From: Aeromonas eucrenophila | GTDB lineage: Bacteria > Pseudomonadota > Gammaproteobacteria > Enterobacterales > Aeromonadaceae | Direction: 5' to 3' | NCBI RefSeq assembly: GCF_000819865.1 | Contig: NZ_CDDF01000011.1 | Coordinates: 294,084-358,083, forward strand | Length of the DNA: 64,000 nt | Shown here: positions 44,853-53,522 of the stretch, piece by piece | Layout: the number at the start of each line of letters is the position of its first letter | Position numbering within the stretch: position 1 is the first letter of the stretch | Made by a program: the position numbers and the translations under genes | The notes under the pieces: generated by a model | What the model was told of the DNA's origin: nothing | What the model saw: the letters and a program-made list of their open reading frames with translations, nothing else | The model's database searches: none

Positions 44853-46070
44853 TTAGCGGGCGATCGGGCTCACAGCGGTGTCCAGCACCATGCAACCGTG
44901 GTCCTGCACGTTGCCGTTCTTCTGCTTGAAGCGGATCTTCTGCAGACCGGAGATCCAGCTGATGGAGAGCTCGGTGCCGTTGTCGTGGTCCGCCTTCTCC
45001 TCGTGCATGTTGAAGGAGCCGCCTTCCACACCAGAGCCAAAGGCATTGGCCAGCGCCTGGCCGCCCAGCAGGATGGCGCGGTCGATGGTGGTGCCAGCAG
45101 TCTTCTCCGCCTCCACACCGGTTGCGGAGTTGGCCGCACACACCTTGACGGTGCTGCCCTGGTTGAAGCGGATCGGCATCCCGGGGTACTGCTTGACCAG
45201 GATGTTGCGCCACATGGCACTGTCCCCCTGGAACAGCGGGTGACTCCAACCCTTGCTGCGAGTGATTGCCCCTTGCAGCATCGCCTGCCAGTCTTTGCCG
45301 GAGCTCGAGGTGTAGAAGTCATGCCACTGGCGCGGGGTAACGTAGAGCAGGTACAGGGGGTCACCGGTGTTCGGGTCGGAGCCGAAACGGATGGGCTGGA
45401 TCGGGTTAGCCATTTCGGCCAGGAACAGCGCCATGTTGTCCACACAGCCCAAGTTGAAGCGGTCAGCAGCGTCGATCGCCTCGAAGGAGGTGGCATCCCC
45501 GCCGAAGAAGTGGCGTTCGTAGGTCGGTGCCGTCACTTTGTTGACCATGATCTCGCCGAACTCGGGATCCTCCCCCAACGGTACGATGATGTCGGTGGCC
45601 ATGTAGTCGCCACGGGCGCCGGCCAGCTGGACCATGCCACGCTGGTCGGTCAGGCGACCGTAGTAGCCATCAGCCAGCATGGTGCGGGCAATCTGGCGAA
45701 GGTCGTGCTTTGTGCGCTTCTGGCTCATCTTGCCACCGGCATCCACACCGTGACGGGTCTGGTTGATGGTCAGACCGAAGTCCGCCTGAGAGAGGTTCTC
45801 CAGGCGGCCGGCAATCTTCTTGTCACCCATGGTCGGGCGGCCAGACAGTTGATGGAAGATCTGCATGTCCACTTCGGTACCAGCCTGCTTGCTCAGATCG
45901 GTGATGCGGACAACGGGGGCACCATGGCTGGTCTGTTTGCCGCCGTTGATTTTGACGCCCTTGGGCGCCTCCTCGGTCAGCATGTTGACCAGGGAGTGGG
46001 TGCGGTTGGCCTCGGTAAAGAGGGCCACCTGCAGGATTTTGTTGGCTTGCGCCTGGGTGACTTGGGTCAT
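44853..46070 (-). CDS. major capsid protein, N4-gp56/DUF4043 family
   Basis: A 405-residue HK97-fold capsid protein. VRITDLSKQAGTEVDM, TINQTRHGVDAGGKMSQKRT and YLLYVTPRQWHDFYTSSSGKDW are typical of the N4-gp56/DUF4043 family. This family is also used by the short-tailed Stx phages. The gene directly follows the scaffold gene, with AGGAGAGG upstream of the ATG. Confidence 0.85.
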   Translation of the reverse strand: MTQVTQAQANKILQVALFTEANRTHSLVNMLTEEAPKGVKINGGKQTSHGAPVVRITDLSKQAGTEVDMQIFHQLSGRPTMGDKKIAGRLENLSQADFGLTINQTRHGVDAGGKMSQKRTKHDLRQIARTMLADGYYGRLTDQRGMVQLAGARGDYMATDIIVPLGEDPEFGEIMVNKVTAPTYERHFFGGDATSFEAIDAADRFNLGCVDNMALFLAEMANPIQPIRFGSDPNTGDPLYLLYVTPRQWHDFYTSSSGKDWQAMLQGAITRSKGWSHPLFQGDSAMWRNILVKQYPGMPIRFNQGSTVKVCAANSATGVEAEKTAGTTIDRAILLGGQALANAFGSGVEGGSFNMHEEKADHDNGTELSISWISGLQKIRFKQKNGNVQDHGCMVLDTAVSPIAR

Positions 46071-46085
46071 GATCCTCTCCTACAA

Positions 46086-46113
46086 AACAAAACCCCGGCA
46101 CTGGGCCGGGGTC
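46086..46113 (-). terminator. hairpin between scaffold and capsid genes
   Basis: On the minus strand ACCCCGGCC-CAGT-GCCGGGGTTTTG. Probably an attenuator or an RNA-processing site, since the capsid gene downstream needs strong expression. Confidence 0.65.
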
Positions 46114-46131
46114 GGAATGGGTTTGGCTGGT

Positions 46132-47085
46132 TTACAGGTCGTGCTCTGCAAGCAGGGCTTCGATCTGGGCAGCGGACATGTTGGACATCTCAGCCATCAG
46201 CTGCTCTTGGCTCATGCCGCCATACTTCTCGAGTTTGCTCTCGTGCTGTACGGACTGGCCGAGGTCTGACGGGCTTTGCGGAATATGGTCACGCTCCTCG
46301 ACCTTCTTCTGGGGAGCCGGCTTCTCGACAGGCGGAGCCTGCTGTTCTACCGGGTCACCAAAGGCGGCCTTGGTGCGCTTGGCCACTTCCGCAAAGCGCT
46401 CCGTCAGGGGTTTATCCTTCCACACAGGATCCTCTTTGAGGCGCTCATCGACACTGACGGCAAAGGTGGCACGGTCCTGGTCCTTCTCCATCCAGGTTGC
46501 GAGTTCAGGTACCGCCTGCAGCGCAGTCTGAACATCGTTCGGGATAGAGGGAGCCTGCGACTGGGTGGGTTGCTGGGGTGCTGGTTGCGCGAGCTTGTTA
46601 AGGCGGCTGGCAATACCGGTTAGCACCTTCCCGATCTCGGGATAGTCCTGAGCCAGTTGCTCAATCTCCTCAACGTCGAGCGCATCCGGATCGGCATCGG
46701 GCTTGATCCCGTGCTTATCCAGCAGAGCCTGCAGTCGCTCCCGTTCGCCGGCTTCGGCCTTGAGCTGCGCATTCTCGGCGACGAGAGCCTGCCGCTGCGC
46801 CCGCTCAGACTCCAGCACGTCGTAGGGGATCTGGTGCTTGCCATCTTTGGACAGAATGACTTTGGCGCCCTCCTTCCCCTCTTCTTGGTTGTCATCTTGG
46901 GTAGCTTTGCCCTGCATCTCGGCCGCCGGCGGCGCGGTCTGTTCGCCCTTTTCGTCGGTGTGGGTGGCCTGCTCATCCTGCTTCGGCTTCTCGGTGTCAC
47001 CACCGTCCTCCAGCGCATTCAACGCGGCCTCAAGCTCCTCCAGTGATTCGGTACCAGTCAGGTTGTTAATGTCGATGGGGTCCAT
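46132..47085 (-). CDS. capsid scaffolding protein
   Basis: A 317-residue, very acidic and Gln-rich helical protein. It has a coiled coil at about 110-150 (ESERAQRQALVAENAQLKAE), proline/glutamine linkers and a C-terminal helix-turn-helix-like MSQEQLMAEMSNMSAAQIEAL, as in scaffolds that bind capsid with their C-terminus. It is located immediately before the capsid gene. The start at 47085 has GAGGACAACT before the ATG; the open frame to 47199 crosses two hairpins and is not used. Confidence 0.75.
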   Translation of the reverse strand: MDPIDINNLTGTESLEELEAALNALEDGGDTEKPKQDEQATHTDEKGEQTAPPAAEMQGKATQDDNQEEGKEGAKVILSKDGKHQIPYDVLESERAQRQALVAENAQLKAEAGERERLQALLDKHGIKPDADPDALDVEEIEQLAQDYPEIGKVLTGIASRLNKLAQPAPQQPTQSQAPSIPNDVQTALQAVPELATWMEKDQDRATFAVSVDERLKEDPVWKDKPLTERFAEVAKRTKAAFGDPVEQQAPPVEKPAPQKKVEERDHIPQSPSDLGQSVQHESKLEKYGGMSQEQLMAEMSNMSAAQIEALLAEHDL

Positions 47086-47174
47086 AGTTGTCCTCGTGGT
47101 GTTTGCGGGTGGTATCGCTGCCCAAGCGGGGCAAGGCTCTCGGGGAAAGCCCTCTCCAGCTGGGGCAGAAATGA

Positions 47175-47195
47175 CAAAGCCCGCACAAAGCGGGC
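47175..47195 (-). terminator. hairpin in the portal-scaffold gap
   Basis: On the minus strand AGCCCGCTTTGTGCGGGCTTTG. First in transcript order is the pair at 47222-47279; this one lies nearest the scaffold gene. Confidence 0.6.
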
Positions 47196-47221
47196 TCAAT
47201 CATCATCGGTACTAAACACAA

Positions 47222-47243
47222 AACCCGGCGCGGTGGCCGGGTT
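47222..47243 (-). terminator. second hairpin in the portal-scaffold gap
   Basis: On the minus strand AACCCGGCCACCGCGCCGGGTTTTG. Together with 47175-47195 and 47255-47279 it makes three consecutive stop hairpins in 105 bp. Confidence 0.65.
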
Positions 47244-47254
47244 CGGAAACGAAA

Positions 47255-47279
47255 AAGCCCAATCTCGAGAGACTGGGCC
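47255..47279 (-). terminator. terminator hairpin next to intergenic element copy 2
   Basis: On the minus strand GCCCAGTCTCTCGAGATTGGGCTTTTTCG: stem capped by a palindromic loop and followed by a T-run. Confidence 0.75.
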
Positions 47280-47301
47280 ATGTTGGGGAAATCCTAACGC
47301 T
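47278..47301 (-). repeat. conserved intergenic element, copy 2
   Basis: CCATGTTGGGGAAATCCTAACGCT on the plus strand. It lies between the portal stop and the scaffold gene, abutting the terminator hairpin. Confidence 0.85.
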
Positions 47302-47324
47302 GGCAGGTGGTGAATGCAACCGCC

Positions 47325-49451
47325 TTAGAGCTCAATCGCGTCGATCTGAGTTTGGATCGTCTCAGCAAGCTGTGCCTGCAGCGCAGCACGCTCGACGGAG
47401 ATCTGCTCCCCTTCTTGCTGCATAAGCTCCATCTCTTGCAGTACCTTGCCGGTGTTGGCCTGCTTGAGGGCGTCATCAAAGCGCATGGAGTCGATTTGCT
47501 TCTGCAGGCGCTGGGCCTCTGTCTGCCATTTGGCAGCCCTCGCCTCGATCTCTGCGACCTTGGCCTCGGCCTCCCGCATCGCCAGCTCCTGCTGAGCTTG
47601 CTGCATCTGCGCCTGCTGCTGGGCTGCCTGCTGCTCCTCTGGTGTCATCTGGTCGGCAGGCTTGGCGATCCCCAGGGCATTGCGCACCCGCTCGGCAAAC
47701 TCGTGCTTGTTGGGCACATCCATGAGCTCGACCAGCATATCGAAGCAGGCTGCTTGAGCCTGGGGCGGCAAGCGGGTCATGGCCTCCATCATCCGCTCAG
47801 CCAGTTGCTGCTTGTAGGCCGGAGTCTGCTGGATCGGGGCCAGAGCGATATGGGCACGTAGCCGGGTCACATCGTTGGTCAGCATCTCCCCTTCCGGCAC
47901 ATTGAGCATGACGGCCTTGCGGCGCCCCTTGTCCTCCCGGTTGATGGTCACCTTCACATTGCGACGCTGTGAGAGCTCCTCAAGGAGGTACCCCAGCGCA
48001 AGCTGCCCAACCAGCTGCCGGCCGAACCGGTAGTTGTCGTTGATCTCGGAGAGCGTGGTGGCGCCCTGCTCCACCAGGTTGGCAATGGCCACGCCAGACT
48101 GCCCATTGGTACCCTGCCCAAGGTAGGCCGCATAGACCCCCATGGTGTCCTGGATCAGCTTCACGCTGTCCTGCATCACCTGGAACTGCTGCGCCGCCAC
48201 CTGGAAGTCCTGCTCCACCTTGAACACGTCCGCGATGGTCTGCTTGTTCTTGCGGTCCGGGTTCAGCTCGATCAGTCCGTCGGCACGCTCCACCTCTTCC
48301 ATCACCTGGTCGCGGCTCATGTTGGTGGCGTCCTTGTCCATGATCACCCGCTTGGCCTGCAGCAGCCAGGTGAGCTTGATACGGCGCAGGTTCACCTCGT
48401 CCTGGGCTGGGATGGCCCGGGCAATCAGGCCATAGGGCTCACGACTGCGGTCCTTGCGGTACCCCCAGAACGGCACGAGGGGATACATATTGTGCGGGGC
48501 GCTGCAGGGGCGATCTACCAGGGCATGGGGGCCGGCGAACCAAGCCTCACGGATAGTTGCCACCGGCTGGCGCTCCACGACCCCGCGGCCCAGCGAAACG
48601 GCGGCGAGGTGAAGCTCGTTGCGCTCATCGAACTCAATGGCTCGGCCTGACTCGAGCAGCAGCACGCGGCGCATGGTGTAGGCCCGGTAGTAGACCACCT
48701 GCAGCAACAGGCGCTTGCGGTCGGTACTGCACCACTCCACCTGGCGGACGTCGAACTGCTGCCACTCGTCGAAAGCGTTCTGGGTGCTGGCGTCCATCCC
48801 CTCAATGGCGGCGACACTCACTACCCCATTCCAGGTTTCGCCGACACTGCAGCGCAGCACCTCAGCCTTGCTGGGGAACATGGTGCAAGCCTCATCGAGG
48901 TCGAGCCAGCGCCGGCGCATCAGCCAACGGTTGTCGGAGAGATCCAGCTCCCGGTGGTGCCAGTCCCAAAACACTTCATCCCGGTGGACGAAACTAAACC
49001 GGAAGCGCGGACCGAACGGGTCAGGATTGCGGCGGATCTCTACCCAGCCGATGCCCGTCTTGATCTGGCTGGCATAGGCCTCGCCACAAGCACGATCACA
49101 ACCGCCGAGCCGGGCCATGTCGGCAAACTCCGAGTTCACCGCCTCGGCCAGGAGCTCGTATTCCTCTTCGATGTCATCAGCGACGACCATCAGGTCGGTG
49201 CGGGTCTTGGCCTCCATCCCGAGCACACCGTCGATAGTCGGGGCGATCAGGTTGTGAATGGTGGTCGGCTGCCCGCGGTCCTTGAGCACCTTGACCACAT
49301 TCGGCGGTAGCTGGTCCCCGTCGTAATAGGCACAACAGAGATTGGCGAAGGTACGCCAGTCGGGCTGCCCCTGAATGTCGCTCATCAGGGCGAGCAGGCG
49401 CGTGGTATCGAGACGCCCCTTTGCGGGCGCCTTGGTCGGGGTATCGTTCAT
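47325..49451 (-). CDS. P22-like portal protein
   Basis: A 708-residue portal (P22 gp1 has 725). The core has DGVLGMEAKTRTDLMVVADD, FGPRFRFSFVHRDEVFWDW and NQSGVAIANLVEQGATTLSE-like segments typical of the P22 portal family. The C-terminal 110 residues form a long Gln/Glu coiled coil, as in the P22 barrel. Its ATG overlaps the terL stop (TGATG), so the two are translated together. Confidence 0.85.
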   Translation of the reverse strand: MNDTPTKAPAKGRLDTTRLLALMSDIQGQPDWRTFANLCCAYYDGDQLPPNVVKVLKDRGQPTTIHNLIAPTIDGVLGMEAKTRTDLMVVADDIEEEYELLAEAVNSEFADMARLGGCDRACGEAYASQIKTGIGWVEIRRNPDPFGPRFRFSFVHRDEVFWDWHHRELDLSDNRWLMRRRWLDLDEACTMFPSKAEVLRCSVGETWNGVVSVAAIEGMDASTQNAFDEWQQFDVRQVEWCSTDRKRLLLQVVYYRAYTMRRVLLLESGRAIEFDERNELHLAAVSLGRGVVERQPVATIREAWFAGPHALVDRPCSAPHNMYPLVPFWGYRKDRSREPYGLIARAIPAQDEVNLRRIKLTWLLQAKRVIMDKDATNMSRDQVMEEVERADGLIELNPDRKNKQTIADVFKVEQDFQVAAQQFQVMQDSVKLIQDTMGVYAAYLGQGTNGQSGVAIANLVEQGATTLSEINDNYRFGRQLVGQLALGYLLEELSQRRNVKVTINREDKGRRKAVMLNVPEGEMLTNDVTRLRAHIALAPIQQTPAYKQQLAERMMEAMTRLPPQAQAACFDMLVELMDVPNKHEFAERVRNALGIAKPADQMTPEEQQAAQQQAQMQQAQQELAMREAEAKVAEIEARAAKWQTEAQRLQKQIDSMRFDDALKQANTGKVLQEMELMQQEGEQISVERAALQAQLAETIQTQIDAIEL

Positions 49452-51148
49452 CAGTGGGCCATCCAGTGCTTTTGTTGGCGGGGTGTGTTGTCTCGGACGA
49501 TGCGAGCTGGCATACGAGCACGCATCTCTTGGGAAATCATGTAGCTCATCAGCTGGTCATCGAAGCAGCCATCCTGGGCGTTCATCCGGCCCTTCTTGTC
49601 ATAGACATAGCTGGATGCCTCGTGGACGGTTCCAATCCAGCGGATCCCGGACTGACCGGCACGCAGCAGGGTCTTGAGTCCATCCACGACGATTGGCTTG
49701 CTCTGGGCCGTGGTCAGCCAGCCCAGGCGGTCCGTCTCGTCGTCGCTTTCCCGGTCGATGTACTCCTGGGAGTAGATGCGCCGGGTGGGGTAGATGTCGC
49801 GCAGGCGCAGCAGGAAGGCGTGGCCGTGATTGTTGCGCTCAGGGCCGACGAAGGCCGGGCCATATTCCTCGGAGCCATACCAGCGCCCCACATGGGCAGC
49901 CAGTTGCGCCAGCAGGCCCGGGTCCAAGTGTCCGAACCAGTGCGCTACCTGTTCGCCGTTGCTGCGCTTCACCACGTCCACGCTGGAGCGGTCACCATGC
50001 TCCAGCCCCTCAGAGATATCCACGCCGATCGCGTAGTCCTCCTCCTGGTCGGGGAGCTCCCAGACCAGCAGCAGGTTGGCCAGGCTCCTCTGTCCCCGCT
50101 CATCCAGCGTCTCGGGACCATTCATCCGCTCACGCTTACCGGTGACGGGATCCATGTCATAGACCAACTCAGGGGGGCGGCAGTCGCCCTCTGCACGCAT
50201 GGTCATGGTCGGGGCGAACACTCGGCGCCCAGAGGTGAGGAACGCCTCCAGCGGCGTGCTGGGGAACTCCTGCTTCATCTCACCGCCTTGAGTGAACTCC
50301 TTGAGCACATACCACTGACGCTGCTCATCGGTGATGATGCAGTCCATGGCCAGCTCCACCGCGTCGAAATATTCGGCCTGTTCCTTACTCATGGTCACGC
50401 CACTGGCAGGAACATCTGCGCGGTACTTGGGATCCTGCCACCAGGCGAAGAAGTGGAACTTCCAGTCTTGCTGAGTCAGCTCGCTACACGCCCGAGCGAG
50501 CTCCAGCGACTTCATGCTCATACCGTGGAAGTCGCCACCCACCCCCTCCGCTGTGCTCTCGATAAAGGCGATAGCGCCAGGGTGAATGGCGTTGAGGGTA
50601 CCGGTGCGCACCTCCTTGGCTTTCTCGGGGTACTTGGCGCAGATCTTCCCGTGCTCGGAGACATGCAGGCGCTGGACGGTACCAGAGCGGAAGGAGGTGG
50701 CCACCTGGATGCTGGAGCCATGCCGGAACAGGATGTAACCGCCATTAGCGCCGCCGCGGCGAGAGGCTATCGGGAAGCAGGCCTTGAGCCACTTAGGTAA
50801 GTTATCGAACGGGACTTCAATCTTGGTGCGGTAGATCTCGCCGGCGGCCGTCAGGTCCTGGGCGATGATCCCGCACTTGAGGTTCTTGTTGAACAGCGCC
50901 TCGTCGAGCAGGTAAATATCGATGGCGGTGGAGAACCCGAGCTGGCGTGCCTTGAGGATGATGTTCAGGTACCACATGGTCCGGAACAACAACTCCTGTG
51001 CCGGGCGCAGCTTGAATTGCACCAGCTCACCTTGCTCGTTCTCCACCTTGTAGAGGTTGTTCATCCTCCACCACTTATCGCTGAGCTTCGAGCGGATGTA
51101 TGCAAGCTGCTCCTGCTCGTTCATGGCAGAAATATCGGGGTCGGTCAT
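49451..51148 (-). CDS. terminase large subunit
   Basis: A 565-residue packaging motor. The ATPase P-loop variant is LKARQLGFSTAIDIYLLD (about residues 66-82), and the RNase H-like nuclease opens with YAIGVDISEGLEHGDRSSV (about 365), where the Asp binds metal. It threads DNA into the prohead with TerS and the portal. GGAG precedes the ATG. A terminator and an AT-rich moron separate it from terS. Confidence 0.88.
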   Translation of the reverse strand: MTDPDISAMNEQEQLAYIRSKLSDKWWRMNNLYKVENEQGELVQFKLRPAQELLFRTMWYLNIILKARQLGFSTAIDIYLLDEALFNKNLKCGIIAQDLTAAGEIYRTKIEVPFDNLPKWLKACFPIASRRGGANGGYILFRHGSSIQVATSFRSGTVQRLHVSEHGKICAKYPEKAKEVRTGTLNAIHPGAIAFIESTAEGVGGDFHGMSMKSLELARACSELTQQDWKFHFFAWWQDPKYRADVPASGVTMSKEQAEYFDAVELAMDCIITDEQRQWYVLKEFTQGGEMKQEFPSTPLEAFLTSGRRVFAPTMTMRAEGDCRPPELVYDMDPVTGKRERMNGPETLDERGQRSLANLLLVWELPDQEEDYAIGVDISEGLEHGDRSSVDVVKRSNGEQVAHWFGHLDPGLLAQLAAHVGRWYGSEEYGPAFVGPERNNHGHAFLLRLRDIYPTRRIYSQEYIDRESDDETDRLGWLTTAQSKPIVVDGLKTLLRAGQSGIRWIGTVHEASSYVYDKKGRMNAQDGCFDDQLMSYMISQEMRARMPARIVRDNTPRQQKHWMAH

Positions 51149-51165
51149 GGAGTTCTCCAGACAAT

Positions 51166-51188
51166 AAAAAACCCGCCGAAGCGGGTTT
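51166..51188 (-). terminator. terminator after the moron between terS and terL
   Basis: On the minus strand AACCCGC-TTCG-GCGGGTT followed by TTTTTATTG: a UUCG-capped stem with a T-run. It isolates the moron transcript, so terL needs read-through (Q-modified) transcription. Confidence 0.8.
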
Positions 51189-51203
51189 AGGTCTAAATGG
51201 ACA

Positions 51204-51827
51204 CTATAAGATAATCTTTTGTAGAAAGTACGAAGTAATAGCGGCCATGGAAGTCAACGTTGGCAATATTGCATCGCCAAATTGTGTCTGATGAATTGCG
51301 TTAGTTACCCACGCCACTCTATATTTAAAACTGGCTATGCACCATGTACTGTCAAGTTTAAATTCAAAAATCTCGCTGCCACCTGAAAATACAACGCTGA
51401 TAAAACCAACATCGGTCAGATTAAAAACAGTTCCACTATCACTAAATGGGATTGCTTTTTCTGCTATTTCAACACCATAAATAGAAGGCCTAACAACATA
51501 GTCATCTTCACTACACCCAAATCTATCGCACAGTCTTATTTTAATATGTTCGTACACGTAATTTGGAAATTTTGCATTATGAATGGCTTGATTTTTTATA
51601 TCATTTCTAATGTCTTTACTGACCTGCCAATGCCGCCACCAGAAAAAACACATAACAAAAACCATTGCATATTCTAACCACTCAGGCCGGCTAAAAGTAA
51701 GCTTCGCCCCAAACATACTAAGATCACTTGTCATCTGCCCCCCTGCTATGGAGTACATAAGCACAAGACTGGCTACGATCATCAAGTTTTTGCGGTACTG
51801 TCTCTCTAGGTCTTTATCAACCGACAT
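51204..51827 (-). CDS. AT-rich membrane protein inserted between terS and terL
   Basis: A 207-residue protein: two N-terminal membrane helices (NLMIVASLVLMYSIAGG and LEYAMVFVMCFFWWRHW), a cytosolic domain, and a hydrophobic C-terminal stretch. The start at 51827 has GGAG at 8 nt. It is much more AT-rich than terS and terL and has its own terminator. The family is unknown to me. Proteins of this design often act in superinfection exclusion or abortive infection, but that is inference here. Confidence 0.65.
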   Translation of the reverse strand: MSVDKDLERQYRKNLMIVASLVLMYSIAGGQMTSDLSMFGAKLTFSRPEWLEYAMVFVMCFFWWRHWQVSKDIRNDIKNQAIHNAKFPNYVYEHIKIRLCDRFGCSEDDYVVRPSIYGVEIAEKAIPFSDSGTVFNLTDVGFISVVFSGGSEIFEFKLDSTWCIASFKYRVAWVTNAIHQTQFGDAILPTLTSMAAITSYFLQKIIL

Positions 51828-51872
51828 TACTTGGGCTCCATATCTAAAAGGCATTGGGTGATATTATCAAAT

Positions 51873-52748
51873 TCAACTGTCACTCATCAGCCCACCAGTC
51901 CCCATTCCCTGAAGTTCAGCCGTCATTTCTGCCACCGGAGTCATATCAGCACCGCCATCCTTCTCCAGCAGGTCTGCCTCAGCGGTCAACTTACGCGTTG
52001 CGGCCTCAATCCGCCTGGTGTCAGCTTCAATCTTCGGAGCGTTCACCTCGTCGATGCGTAGAGTGCTCAAGGTGCGCTCGATGGACTCGATACGCTGAAT
52101 GTTGCGGTCGAGGGCCTGCTCGGCTTTCAGGATCTTGTCATAGAGCGCGAGCCGGTCGGCCATCTCGGCAGCCGTGGCCAGGTCCTGTTGCAGGCCCTTG
52201 AGCAACCCGGTGACAGAGATGACTCGCGCCCGGGTGAAGTCCAGCTCGTCACGCAGTTGCAGCTCGCGAGCTTCGTCGAACAGCTCTTGGGAGTCGAGGA
52301 ACTTGGCATAGCCGCCGTGGGTCTTGGTCAGCTGCATGCCTGGCTTGATGTTCGCCGGCGGGTTGGGGTTGCCAGGGTTGCCCTCGGTGAAGCGGCCACT
52401 GCCATCACGGCCGTTGTTGTTCGCGCCTTGGGTAGAATTGGCCTGAATGTGTGGGGATGAGGATGACCTTCCCCCTCTTCGCTCTCCCCCTTTCGTCTTG
52501 CCTTCATTCCCCTTGGCTTGCGCACGTTGCGCAGATTGCGCAGTTTTGCGCACTTCGGAATGCGCAGTTTGCGCAGCTACGCGAGATTTATCGGGTTGCG
52601 CAGGGGATTGCCCCCGAGATTTCAAATAGCGACGCGCCGAGTTGTAGTTCAGGCCGCGGCTGTCACACCAGTCTTTCGCACTGATGCCGGTCGCTTCATG
52701 CTCCTGCAGGAACTCTGCATTGAGCTCTGCCCAGTCGGTCTTTGCCAT
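51873..52748 (-). CDS. terminase small subunit
   Basis: A 291-residue protein. The N-terminal HTH ATGISAKDWCDSRGLNYNS is typical of phage TerS DNA recognition. It is followed by an Arg/Gln/Ser-rich linker (residues 50-110) and a helical oligomerisation part. The linker-coding DNA contains a cluster of TGCGCA palindromes, a possible pac site. It is translated from an ATG directly after the stop of the 59-residue gene. Confidence 0.75.
   Translation of the reverse strand: MAKTDWAELNAEFLQEHEATGISAKDWCDSRGLNYNSARRYLKSRGQSPAQPDKSRVAAQTAHSEVRKTAQSAQRAQAKGNEGKTKGGERRGGRSSSSPHIQANSTQGANNNGRDGSGRFTEGNPGNPNPPANIKPGMQLTKTHGGYAKFLDSQELFDEARELQLRDELDFTRARVISVTGLLKGLQQDLATAAEMADRLALYDKILKAEQALDRNIQRIESIERTLSTLRIDEVNAPKIEADTRRIEAATRKLTAEADLLEKDGGADMTPVAEMTAELQGMGTGGLMSDS
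52519..52602. promoter_or_regulatory. cluster of seven TGCGCA palindromes in terS (possible pac)
   Basis: TGCGCA occurs at 52519, 52528, 52537, 52547, 52561, 52570 and 52597, with a 9-10 bp step between most copies, close to one helical turn. In P22-type phages the pac site lies inside the small terminase gene. The motif is partly forced by repeated Ala-Gln codons, so coding alone may explain some copies. Confidence 0.45.
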
Positions 52749-52928
52749 TTAGAGAGATAGCTCGCCTTCAACGATGGTGTCACCAGGTGCTGGCTTATGG
52801 GCCGCCGGCACCACGACGGAAACACCGGAGGAAAGAACAACCAGGGCCTCTGCTCCGTCGTAGTGCTCTACGCGGGTGATGACCCCAGTCACGTCGATAC
52901 CGTTTACCACTTCACTGCTACAGTTCAT
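52749..52928 (-). CDS. small phage protein, 59 residues
   Basis: A beta-rich small protein (VVNGIDVTGVITRVEHYDGA, ALVVLSSGVSVVVPA). The start at 52928 has AAGGAGG at 7 nt; an ATG at 52958 lies in the preceding hairpin. Its stop is adjacent to the terS ATG. Function unknown. Confidence 0.6.
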   Translation of the reverse strand: MNCSSEVVNGIDVTGVITRVEHYDGAEALVVLSSGVSVVVPAAHKPAPGDTIVEGELSL

Positions 52929-52955
52929 CTGCCTCACCTCCTTCCCCCAGAAAGA

Positions 52956-52982
52956 CAAACCCCGCCGTTATGGGCGGGGTTT
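52956..52982 (-). terminator. terminator at the end of the lysis cassette
   Basis: On the minus strand AAACCCCGCCCATAACGGCGGGGTTTGTC; the Rz stop codon TAA forms part of the loop. It separates lysis genes from the packaging genes. Confidence 0.8.
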
Positions 52983-53522
52983 CATGGTCGCGGTGCGCAA
53001 GGAGTCATAGGCCCGTTCGCAGGCTAGTCCTGACGCTCGAGCTCGGTCATACGCTGCTGCCAACTCACCCGCTCTTTCGTCAGCCCTGCTGAGCAGGTCG
53101 GCGAGCACCATGGCAGGTTGTTCGGTTGCCGGGCCTCCTTGGGCAGTGCCGGGATTGCTGGAGCACTGACTTGCTCGAGCTGCCAGGCGGCGGGCTTGTT
53201 CGCGCAACCGGCCAGACTCAAGGCCAGCAAGAGCGGCATCAGCTTGTGCCTGAGCGATTTCTTCTTGTGCATGGTCTCTCACCTCATCGATTTCAGTCTG
53301 CCGGCGCTGTTCTTCCTCCCGGGCCTTCTGCTCGGCCTTGGTCCTGGCAGTGGCCAGGCGGGCTGCTTCTTCATCCCATCTCGCCTGCCAGGTCTTGCGC
53401 TCCCCTTCCTTCCCATCGGCTTGCCCAGACCAGTAGAGCGCCACCCCACCACCGGCCAGGGCGGCTATCACCAGGGTGCCGGCCAGGAACGGCAACACCC
53501 TGCGTTGTGGAGTCGTTACCAT
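52968..53522 (-). CDS. Rz-like i-spanin
   Basis: A 184-residue inner-membrane spanin: N-terminal signal anchor (VLPFLAGTLVIAALAGGGVALYW) followed by a long coiled-coil periplasmic domain (residues 40-130) and a C-terminal helical part. With Rz1 it fuses inner and outer membranes at lysis. Its ATG overlaps the endolysin stop (TGATG). The Rz1 frame is contained completely within it. Confidence 0.8.
   Translation of the reverse strand: MVTTPQRRVLPFLAGTLVIAALAGGGVALYWSGQADGKEGERKTWQARWDEEAARLATARTKAEQKAREEEQRRQTEIDEVRDHAQEEIAQAQADAALAGLESGRLREQARRLAARASQCSSNPGTAQGGPATEQPAMVLADLLSRADERAGELAAAYDRARASGLACERAYDSLRTATMKPRP
53024..53272 (-). CDS. Rz1-like o-spanin lipoprotein, embedded in Rz
   Basis: An 82-residue frame in another phase inside the i-spanin gene: signal sequence LMPLLLALSLAGC with lipobox Cys, then a proline-rich stretch (SAPAIPALPKEARQPNNLPW), exactly the composition of o-spanins. 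Nested Rz1 genes are common in lambdoid phages, and this is one. Confidence 0.78.
   Translation of the reverse strand: MHKKKSLRHKLMPLLLALSLAGCANKPAAWQLEQVSAPAIPALPKEARQPNNLPWCSPTCSAGLTKERVSWQQRMTELERQD

Noticed and set aside
44898..46439. 513-codon plus-strand frame
   Set aside because: Antisense to the major capsid and scaffold genes; the capsid has strong family support.
49421..50800. 459-codon plus-strand frame
   Set aside because: Antisense to the large terminase, whose ATPase and nuclease motifs are clear.
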